A program made the position numbers and the translations under genes. DNA of 15,080 nucleotides from an uncultured Verrucomicrobiota bacterium (GTDB lineage Bacteria; Verrucomicrobiota; Verrucomicrobiia; Limisphaerales; UBA9464). The stretch spans positions 1-15,080 of the forward strand of contig CAIYFP010000107.1 of NCBI GenBank assembly GCA_903925515.1, in the 5' to 3' direction. Position 1 is the first letter of the stretch. Every line of letters begins with the position of its first letter. Positions 1 to 9,200 of the stretch are shown piece by piece. The notes under the pieces were generated by a model, which worked only from the letters and a program-made list of their open reading frames with translations, did not search any database and was not told where the DNA came from.

Positions 1-3000
1 AGTGGTACCTGAATGGGCAGCCGATCGAGGGGTCCAATACCAACGCCCTGGTCCTCCCCAGCCTGACATGGCGCGACGAGGGCGAGTACGGCGTGGCGAT
101 CAGCAACCCCGTGGGCTCCATCACCCGCACCTTCTACAGGCTGCACGTTGTCTCGCCCCCCTACTTCCTCGAGGACCTTGCGGACGTGCCGTCGCCCCGG
201 GACACGAGCGCGTCGCTGTCCGTCAAGGTGGGAGGCGAGCCGCCCTTGAGCTTCCTCTGGTACCAGGACGGCGTGCTCATGCCCGACGAGTTCAGGACCA
301 ACATGGTCGTCCAGAACGTGGCCTACTCGCACACCAACCTCTCATGGCGGGTGGTCGTGACGAACTCCATGGGCAGCATCACCAGCCGGGTGGCGCGCAT
401 CACCATCATCGAGCCCCCCGTGATCTTGTCGCAGCCGTCCTCGGTGTTGGCCGAGCCCAACACCGAGGCACGCTTCACCGTCGTCAACGGTGGGACGCCG
501 CCCTTTGCCTACCGATGGCTCCTGAACGGCGCGCCCGTGGCAGGCGGCACCCAGCCCACCCTTGTCATCCCGTCCGTGACGTCCACCCGACAGGGGTTGT
601 ACGAGGTCGAGGTCAGCAATCCCGCCGGGACCGTCGTCAGCGTGCCGGCAAGCCTCGGTGCCAACGTGGCGCCCGTGGCCCTCGGGGCCTCCGCGTTGCT
701 GACGAATGTTGCCCCCGGCACCACCTTGGGTCTCACCGCGCGGGTCGCTGGCATCGGGCCCTTCACCTTCCAATGGCTCTTCAACGGCGCGCCCATTCCG
801 GGCCAGACCAACCTCAACTTGGTCATCTCCAACACGCCGCCCGATGCCGCCGGCACCTACACGTTCACGGTCGCCAACGCCTTCGGAACGGCCACCCTTG
901 CCGACGAGGCCGCGTCCGTGGTCCGCGTCGTCAACCTTCCCTTCATCGAGTCCGGGCCCGAGGACGTCCTCGCCATCCTTGGCCGTCCGGCCACCTTTGG
1001 TGTCACGGTCCGCGGAACCAACCGGGTGAGCTACCAATGGACGAAGGACGGGGAGCCCATCGCGGGCGCGACGGAGCCATCCTACACGCTGGCAAGCCCC
1101 GCGATGTGGGACGCGGGCTCCTATGCCGTGGCGGTTGCGAACTCCGAGGGCACCACATGGTCGTCGCCCGCAACCCTTGCCTTCGCGAGCCTTCCCAAGA
1201 TCACCCGGCACCCGGTTCCGTCCGTCACCCCACCCGGCGGCACGGCCCTCTACAGCGTCGAGGTCGAGAGCATTCTCCCCGTCACGTACCAGTGGCGCCG
1301 GAACGGCACGGACCTCGCCGACGAGACCAACGCGACCCTCTCGGTTCTGGTTCCGGCGCGCGCGGTGTCATGGGATCACACCTACTCGGTGGTCGTTGGA
1401 AGCGACGTCGGCCGCGTGTCGTCCACCGCCGCCGCGCTGACCGTGGCGCGCAAGCCGTCGGTCTTGCTTCGCCATAGCCGGCAGGTGACCCAACGCATCG
1501 TTCTTCGCCCCGGCTGGAATGCCATCCACCTGAACGTGCAGCCGACCACCAACTCCATCGAGGAGGTCTTCGCCTCCGTTCCATGGACGAGCGTCTGGGC
1601 ATGGGACGACCGCGAGAACTCGGTGCAGTTCATCCGCGAGATGAGCGAGGCCTCGTGGAATGAACCGGGCTGGCTGTTCCGCTTCCAGACGAACCGCGTG
1701 GAGTCGTTCCAGAACAACCTTCATCGGGTGTTCGCCAACCACGCCTACCTTGTCCGCATCGACGGGACCGAGGAGGCCCTGCTGGAAGTTGTCGGCGAGC
1801 CCGGGTTGGCCCCGATCGCGTGGCGTCCCGACAGCTTCAACCTGACCGGGTTGCCGCTGGAGCCGGGGTGGAGCCCGACCGTGGCCGACTACTTCCGGTA
1901 TTCGCCGGCGCACTTCGACTCGGCAACCGGGCAGGTCAAGCCCGTGTACCGATTGGGACCGGACGGGCGCTGGAACCTGATGTCCAACGACGACCCGTTG
2001 GAGGCCGGGGTGGCCTACTGGTTCCATGTCCGGGGTGGATCATGGTACACGGGGCCGGTCGAGGCCTCGCTTTCCTATGGTCGCGGCCTGCTGTTCACGC
2101 GCGACGTGGATTCCCTTTCGCTGACGATTCGCAACCGCACCCCAAGCCCGCGGCGCGTATGGCTGACCGCGCATCCTTCCTACGCCGACGCGCTGCCCCT
2201 CATGGTGCGGGAGGTTTCCAACGACGGGGTGAACCAGCAGGAGTTGCCCTCGGCCTATCCAGTGGACATCCCGGGCGGCGGCGCTCGCACGGTGACGTTG
2301 GGGGCGGATCGCATGCGGACGGCCCCGGGGGGCTACGAGAGCGTGATGGTCCTGAGCGACGACGCGGGTTTGGCTCTCAACATCCCCGTGCTCGTGGAGC
2401 ACGTGGCGGACGTGACGGCGCCCTCGGACGTCGTCATGCCCAACGTCGTCGGGCTGTGGGTTGGCCAAGCCACGCTGGAGGCCATCAGCGAGGTCAACAG
2501 CGTGACCACAAGGACCAATCGCATCCAGTTCACCAACGACCTCGGGAAGATCACCAACGTCACGGTGGTCGCCTACACCAACAGCCCCAGCGAGGTCCCC
2601 ACGCCCGTGGCGTCGGGCCTGACCCAGCGCATCATCTTCCACAACGACGGCAACCAGGTCGTCCGGTTGCTCAGCGAGGTGTTCCAGTTGAGGCGGCCCG
2701 ATGTGACAAGGAAGGACGCCGACGGCTACAACCTCGTGGCCACGCAGGGGGTGCCGGTTCTGGTGACGCGACGGGATCGCCTTGCGGACTTCAAGGGAAC
2801 CCGGCTGCGCGATGGCGACATGGTGGGGCGGCGGATCAGCAGCCCCACGTTTGCCTTCGGGGGCGATGGGGCGACCAACAACTACGTGGTGTGCAACGGC
2901 ACGTTCGCGCCGGGAGGAACCGTGACCGTCACGTTTGGGCTCGGGGCCGACCATCCCATGAACCCCTTCAAGCACCGGTACCATCCGGACCACGACAACC

Positions 3001-3230
3001 TTGGGCCGGACTTCAAGACCTACCGCGAGGAGGCCTACGGCATCCTTCGCGAGGTGACGCTGGTGTTCGACCCGGACTCCGGCGGGACGACCCCCGCGTC
3101 CGGCTACAACGAGCTCAAGGGCGAGTATCGCGAGCGCATTCGCGGGCTACACCGAAACCCGATCGCGACGTCAGGCCGCTTTGTCCTGCGCCGCCTCAAC
3201 ACCATCGCCGAGCTGAACCCCGCCCCGTGA
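1..3230 (+). CDS. Secreted/surface multi-Ig-domain protein, 5' end missing
   Basis: The reading frame is already open at the left edge (first full codon TGG at position 3) and ends at TGA 3228-3230, so the start is outside the window. The GTG at 93 lies in the middle of an Ig-like domain and is not a credible start. The visible part is about 1,075 residues. Residues 1-480 are six tandem Ig-like domains, each with a 'Y/F-x-W-x-x-(N/D)G' strand and a 'G-x-Y-x-V-x-V-x-N' strand. The rest (about 1480-3220) is one long module with 'LRPGWNAIHLNVQP' near 1504, 'GLWVGQAT' near 2451 and the His/Asp-rich 'HPMNPFKHRYHPDHDN' at 2952-2999. I recall this module from giant PVC-group proteins but know no function for it. 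There are almost no cysteines, so the Ig domains lack the usual disulfide. A role in adhesion or as a surface scaffold is inferred. It lies 8 bases upstream of the giant gene and is probably co-transcribed with it. Confidence 0.9.
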   Translation, partial: WYLNGQPIEGSNTNALVLPSLTWRDEGEYGVAISNPVGSITRTFYRLHVVSPPYFLEDLADVPSPRDTSASLSVKVGGEPPLSFLWYQDGVLMPDEFRTNMVVQNVAYSHTNLSWRVVVTNSMGSITSRVARITIIEPPVILSQPSSVLAEPNTEARFTVVNGGTPPFAYRWLLNGAPVAGGTQPTLVIPSVTSTRQGLYEVEVSNPAGTVVSVPASLGANVAPVALGASALLTNVAPGTTLGLTARVAGIGPFTFQWLFNGAPIPGQTNLNLVISNTPPDAAGTYTFTVANAFGTATLADEAASVVRVVNLPFIESGPEDVLAILGRPATFGVTVRGTNRVSYQWTKDGEPIAGATEPSYTLASPAMWDAGSYAVAVANSEGTTWSSPATLAFASLPKITRHPVPSVTPPGGTALYSVEVESILPVTYQWRRNGTDLADETNATLSVLVPARAVSWDHTYSVVVGSDVGRVSSTAAALTVARKPSVLLRHSRQVTQRIVLRPGWNAIHLNVQPTTNSIEEVFASVPWTSVWAWDDRENSVQFIREMSEASWNEPGWLFRFQTNRVESFQNNLHRVFANHAYLVRIDGTEEALLEVVGEPGLAPIAWRPDSFNLTGLPLEPGWSPTVADYFRYSPAHFDSATGQVKPVYRLGPDGRWNLMSNDDPLEAGVAYWFHVRGGSWYTGPVEASLSYGRGLLFTRDVDSLSLTIRNRTPSPRRVWLTAHPSYADALPLMVREVSNDGVNQQELPSAYPVDIPGGGARTVTLGADRMRTAPGGYESVMVLSDDAGLALNIPVLVEHVADVTAPSDVVMPNVVGLWVGQATLEAISEVNSVTTRTNRIQFTNDLGKITNVTVVAYTNSPSEVPTPVASGLTQRIIFHNDGNQVVRLLSEVFQLRRPDVTRKDADGYNLVATQGVPVLVTRRDRLADFKGTRLRDGDMVGRRISSPTFAFGGDGATNNYVVCNGTFAPGGTVTVTFGLGADHPMNPFKHRYHPDHDNLGPDFKTYREEAYGILREVTLVFDPDSGGTTPASGYNELKGEYRERIRGLHRNPIATSGRFVLRRLNTIAELNPAP
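3..1446 (+). repeat. Six tandem Ig-like domain repeats (first one partial)
   Basis: The protein-level repeat units run at about 3-155, 156-410, 411-660, 661-930, 931-1185 and 1186-1446. Each has the core Trp (FLWYQDG, YRWLLNG, FQWLFNG, YQWTKDG, YQWRRNG) followed by a 'SYAVAVANSEG'-type strand. Units three and four share a near-identical coding stretch around 'NGAP', which suggests internal duplication. None shows the paired cysteines of classical Ig folds. Confidence 0.85.
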
Positions 3231-3233
3231 AGG
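3229..3233 (+). promoter_or_regulatory. Shine-Dalgarno-like GAAGG for the giant gene
   Basis: GAAGG overlaps the TGA stop of the upstream gene and ends 5 bases before ATG 3239. This supports 3239 rather than the in-frame ATG at 3272, which has no purine-rich sequence before it. It also suggests translational coupling of the two genes. Confidence 0.5.
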
Positions 3234-3238
3234 CCCCC

Positions 3239-6200
3239 ATGACTTCGTCAACCCTTTTGCCGCTACCTTTCATGGCCACCCCATCCATCCTGCTGCATCG
3301 ATTCGGCCGCCGCCTGTTCCCATGGGTGTGCGCCGTGCTCCTCCATGTCATGGCGGTCCCCGAGGCAGCCGCGTATCCCATGGTCAAGTACGTCCGCTTC
3401 AAGTTTCGCTCGGCCGACGTCAGCTATTCGGGCGGCTACGATGGTTATCTCACCCTTGGCGGCTTCGCTCCGAACGTGAGCAAGTACTGGAACGCCGACG
3501 GGAGGGATGAATTGAACCCCGCCAACGTCGTGTGGCAGGGCTCGCGTGCAGGGAGCAAGCCGGATGCCCTCCTCCTGAATGGCAACATCTTCGCCGTCCT
3601 CTTCTCGGCCGACTGGGGTCGCAACGATGACAAGTACAACTGGATCGAGCTGGACCCGCCGATGACGTTCCCGGACGCGGTCAAGGCCATGGCCTCCTGC
3701 AACTACGTCTCCTCGGATGGCAACGGGTGGCTCATCGGGCATTACCGCGCCCACTTCTTCGTCTATGAGGGCAATTCACAAGTCATGGGCTCGCCCGTGG
3801 ACAGCACCGTCGTTGCGCCCGGCACGGACTGGAGAGGGAAGAACCAACCGGTCTCCCTGGCGGCGCTCGCAAACGAGATGAGCAAGCAGTACGACTCACC
3901 CCTCGTCCTGTCCGCCCCCAAGAACTCGTGGAGGCACATGATGGACTGGAACCAAAGCAGCACCTTCACGTTCTCCGCCTACGACGCCGATGGGGCGCTC
4001 GCCGTGGCGATTGAGGACAGCGACAACGAGGAGGTGCAGCCCCTGACCGCCATCGTGGCCTCGGTCAACAATGCCACCAACGTGGCCGTGAAGTTCACCC
4101 CTGCCCGAGGCAAGTACGGCAGCAACGTCACGATCAACCTCAAGCTCACCACCGGGGCCAATCCCAACAAGACGTCCACCAACATCAACCTCACCCTCAA
4201 CGTGGCCCAGAAGCTCGTGCCTGGCCCACCCGAGGCCCCCCCCAAGCCCGCCATCTTCCCCACCTTGGTCCTCGGCCCCGACAGCCAAGACGGGCGCATG
4301 CGGGCCAACACCAGCAAGTCCTTCAACTGGACCGTCACGGACCCGGACTCCACCCCGGAGCAGGTTTCCCTCAGCGCCGCGTCATCCAACCCTTCCGTCC
4401 TGCCGGCCAGCGCCATCAGGTTCGGCGACGGCAAGACCACGGGCCGCGTCATGACCATCGACGGGTCCTCCGCGACCCCTGGCACCACGACGATCACCGT
4501 CACGGCCAAGAACAAGTACGACAACACCACCAACAAGACCCTGGTCGTGACCGTCCGCCCCGACAGCGAGGTCGCGGGCCAACCCGCATGGAGGAACTCC
4601 ACCACGGGACTTGGCTTCAACGGCACCAGCGATGTCGTCCTTTTGCCCGAGTCCGTGTGGGCCGAGGGCGACCTCACGATGGAAGGGTGGGTGCTGGTGC
4701 GTCGGCACGTCCCGTATGCGGCGATGATGGAGCTGGGCAACGGTCCCCTTGGAAACCGGATCGCGCTGGTGCTGTCCTACGGTGACAACGGCGGCAGGGC
4801 CGCGCTTGTTGGCGATCGCGACGGCGTCACGATGGCCGCCGTGGCCACGCGAGCCCTGCCGCTCAACCAATGGACCCACGTGGCCGCCACGCTCGAGAAG
4901 GGGCGGGCGCGCGTGTACTACGACGGCGTCCTTGTCGCCGACGGCAGCGTCATCGCCCCGGCCGGGGTCACCCGCAAGGTCAACATGCTGGGCCAGTCCA
5001 CCTTCGATTCGGCCGCGTTCATGGATGGCAAGCTCGACGAGGTTCGGCTCTGGTCCGGGGCGCGCAGCGAGGACGACCTCGTCCGGTTCCGTTTCCCCGT
5101 GGCTGCCTTGGCCACGTTGACCGCCAACTCAAGCCTTGTCGGCTACTGGCCGATGAACGATCGCACGGGGAATGCCGTGAAGCAGGAGGCTGCCGTCCAT
5201 GGCAAGCGCACGGGCTCTGGCGACGGCACCGCACTGTTCCCCATCTGGACCGTGGGCGTGCCCACCTCCATGGAGTACAACATCGACGAGGACTCGGCCG
5301 GACAGTCGATTCCGTTGTCCCTTGCCAGCGGCTCGGGCTCTTGGTCCGTCAAGGAAGCGCCTCGCTATGGGACGGTCTCCTCCTCAGGCGGCGCCCTTGC
5401 GGCCACCGTCACCTACCGGCCGCGCCCCGACTTCAACAGCGGCAGCACCGGCATCCTGCCCGACGGCATGACGGTCTCGGCGACCGTCGGCTCCACGACA
5501 TTGGCTCCGCAGCGGGTCAACATCACGGTGAAGCCCGCCAACGATGCGCCGCGGGCGGACACGACCATGGGCCTTCGTTTCTCCGGGGGCTTCCTGAGCT
5601 TGCCCGGAAGCGCCGCAAGCCTCACGCGTCCCCAAGCCCAGGAATTCACCCTGGAGGCATGGATCTCGCCGTCTCCCGGCGGCGGCCCCATCATCAGCAA
5701 ACGGGGCGAATATTACCTCGGGCTCGACGCCGCGCTGCGGCTTTGGTTCTACCGGGCCGACCGTCGCGACCGGGCCCTCATCTCCACGAACCCCCTGCCC
5801 GTTTCCCAATGGGTCCACGTGGCGGCCTCGTTCGACGGGTCCATCCGCAACCTTTTTGTCAACGGCGAGCAGGTTGCCTTCGAGTCCGGCACGGGCGAGG
5901 AAGGCGTGTTGGTGACCCAGCGTTCGCACGACGTCACGGTTGGCGGCACCGAGATAGGCGCCGAGCCGGCCAAGCTGTTCAACGGCGGGATCGACGAGGT
6001 CCGAGTCTGGGGCCGTGCTCTTGGGGCATCCGAGTTGGCGCGGGTGATGAACAGGACGTTGCGCGGGGACGGCGGGGACGACGAGTCAGGCCTCATGGCC
6101 TATTACCGGCTGGACGAGGGACAGGGGGTGGTGGCCCATGATGGGCTGGCACCCACGAGCAACGGGCCTGCGCCCATGGACGGCATCCTGAGTGGTTCGG

Positions 6201-9200
6201 TCACATGGAGCAGCAGGGGCACCACGCTCACCAACTGGGTGGACGAGGACACCCTGACCCAGTTCTCGCTGCCGGCATCCGACGTCGATCGCAACCCCGG
6301 CCGCGCCACGGGGGCGCGTGACAGGTTGACGTTCCGGATCACGCGCTCTCCGGGACAGGGGGTGCTCGTCGTGCAGGACCCGCAGAGCGGCCTCGTCACC
6401 TACAGGCCCTTCAAGGACTACACCGGGAGCGACTCCTTCGAGTACACCGTCGTGGATGAGTCGGCGTCGGCGTCGCGGCCCCAGACCGTCAACGTGCACG
6501 TCATCAACGTGAACGACCCTCCCGTCATCGCGCCGTTGCCCAACTTGACCGTCCCCGACAGCGAGGGCGTGACCACGGTCCCGGTCCATCTCTCCGACCT
6601 CGACGGCCCGCAGGCGCCGTACGTGACGGCCATCCGCATCGACCCACCCACGTTGCTGGCATCGACCAACGTCGTCCTAGTCACCAACTCCACGGGCGGC
6701 CTTGAGCTGCATGTAACGCCGCCCGTGGCCAACTACGGCACGGCACGCATCTCGGTCAGCGCCACGGATGGCGAGGCCATCACCGTGGCAACGTTCAACG
6801 TCTCCTTCATCCCCAGCCTCGTCTATCACGTCATCGACCTCGGCGAGCTTGCGCAGGACCCCGTCACGGAGGTGGTGGCTGTCGATGACTCGGGTCGCGC
6901 CGGGGGATCCATCGGGTCCGGGGCAAGCCAACGGGGGCTGCTGTTTGGCAACCTGCTGTCCGGGGGCTCCTTGCAGGACACGGGCTTGACCGGCGCGAAC
7001 CACCGTGTCTCGGGGCTCGCCGTCGGCACAGGAGGCTCACCCACCTACGAGGTGGGTTCTTACTTTCTCACGACCGCTTCCGGCGGAGCGTCCGTCACCC
7101 GCCGGCATGCCTATCGAAGGGTCGATGGCGTGACGACCACCAACTTCAGTTGGCCCAACGGATCGGAGGCCGTCGCCGTCAACCGGTTGGGCACCATGGT
7201 GGGCGTGGCCACCAACCTTGGCGTGTCGTATCCGTTCTTCCTGACGGCAGGGATCAACAGGATCCAAAACCCGCCCAACCTCATCAACGCCTTGGCCCGG
7301 GGCGTGCCGGTCGGCATCGACGAGCTGGACCGGATCGTGGGCTACACCCTGACCAACAACGGCGTCGCGATTGCATGGGTGTACGACACGGCCAACACCA
7401 ACCTCAGCCTCGTGGCTCCGCCATCCGGCTTCGGCAGCGTTCGTCCCTCGGCGATCTCCGAGAAGGGCACGGCCATCGCTGCCAGCCTTGCTCGCACGAG
7501 TGACGGACGTCCCGTTGCGGCCATGTACTCGGGCGCCACGACCCAATGGAGGATCCTCGGCACGAGCTGGATTTCCAGCCGCGCGCATGGCGTCAACAAC
7601 AGCCTCCAATGCGTGGGCGAGGCGGAGGTCAGCGCGGGCGTCACCAATGCCTTCCTTGTCTCCAACTCCAAGGCCTTCAACCTCAACGACCTGACGGCGC
7701 CGGACAGCCCATGGACCCTCGAGCGCGCCGTCGCCATCAACAACGTGGGGCACATCGTCGGACAGGGTCGCATCCGGACGGCCGCTGGTGGCTCCGAGAG
7801 GCGTGCCTTCCTCGCCGTCCCCGCCAACGTCATCGGCATGCCCGTGCCCCGGCCCCTTGGAGCGGTGGCCCGCGCCCCGGTAATCGAGTTGCTCAGCGGC
7901 CGTTCCACCGACACCCCGCAGCAGTCGTTCATCTGGGGTGAGAAGGAAAAGACCCTCTATGCCGTCCGGCCCGTGACCGCCCGCATTAGCTGGCCCACGA
8001 CCACGGACCTCGCCTCCACGAATGCACGTTCGATCGCCGTGTTTGCCGCCAACCTCTGGCCCAGCCAACCGCAGGTCCACGCGGCCGGGGCGCCCGTGAT
8101 CGTCCAGCCCGAGGTGTCGCCATGGCCCTACTCCTTCCTCCAGCAGGCCTATTCCTCCGTCGATGGCTCCGTGCTCGACCAGCAGAGCAAGACGTTCACC
8201 TCCCAGACGAACAAGACCGGCTACACCGTCTGGCATTACCTGCGGACCGACGGCCTTCCCGCCGACCCCACCTCCCAGACCAACCACTTCACCGTCGTCC
8301 GCACGTACACCGTCCCGGAACTGCTCGCCAACATGCACCTGCCCGCGCCGATGCGGACCAACAAGGCCGACGTCCCATGGCCCATCGGCACGCCGATTGT
8401 CGATGCCGAGCACAAGGATCTCGCCGGGCGTAACGGCTTCGTGTTCCACCAGAAGTCGGCCTACGACGCCGTCGGGGCCTTGGCTGCCTACGACCGGAGC
8501 CAACGCATGGGGTCGATCCTGCCCGTGAACCGGATCAACAAGGGCATGGCCAACCCCGCATGGAACGACGACGACCTGGTGGTGATCTGGTATTCCTTGA
8601 ACCACCTCGGCGTCTCATGGGCCGAACGTCCTGTTCGCTACATTCCCGAGTGGCCGGCCAACGCCCCGGCCATTGTCATTGCGAGCGCCCTGGGCACCAG
8701 TCCCCATGGTCCGCTTTCCTCGGTCCTCTACCCCAAGGCCCACATCTACAACCAACCGGACGGCACCCTCCCGGGATTCAATCCCAACGAGGAGCACGCA
8801 CTGATGCTGGGCGACGTCGCCTACGCCCTCCGTTCCGACCTGAACACCATCGGGAGTACCAAGTACTCGGAGCCGTTCGTGCTGGTGAAGTACGAGGACC
8901 GCGACACCTCCCGCTGGTCGATCAACGTTTACAAGGTTGTCGCGGAGCAGGCCCCGTACTTCTTCAGGTACCCGGGTGTTGCCGGGACCGAGATCCAGCC
9001 TCCCTTGCCTCTCGCCGCCCTGACCCTGTGCCCAAGCAATTACGTCACGTCGGGCACCGACATCGCGATCAAGGACTACAAGGGCAAGATCCATGCCCGC
9101 GCAGCCGGCGTGGACGGCACGCTCAACACCAACCTTGTCGTCCGCTTCTTCTATGCCCTCCAGCCCGACTTCTACTGGCCCACCCAGCTCTACGGCATTC

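Noticed and set aside
2..1477. 491-codon + strand frame overlapping the first gene
   Set aside because: Its translation is Arg/His/Gly/Pro-rich and unstructured, while the frame starting at position 3 gives clean Ig-like domains.
1820..3238. Upstream extension of the giant gene's open frame into the first gene
   Set aside because: The translation before 3239 is Arg/Gly/Pro-rich nonsense overlapping real coding sequence. The signal peptide and the GAAGG sequence place the start at 3239.
7037..8605. 522-codon open frame on the - strand
   Set aside because: It is antisense to the HAF and unknown modules, and its composition is that of a mirror frame.
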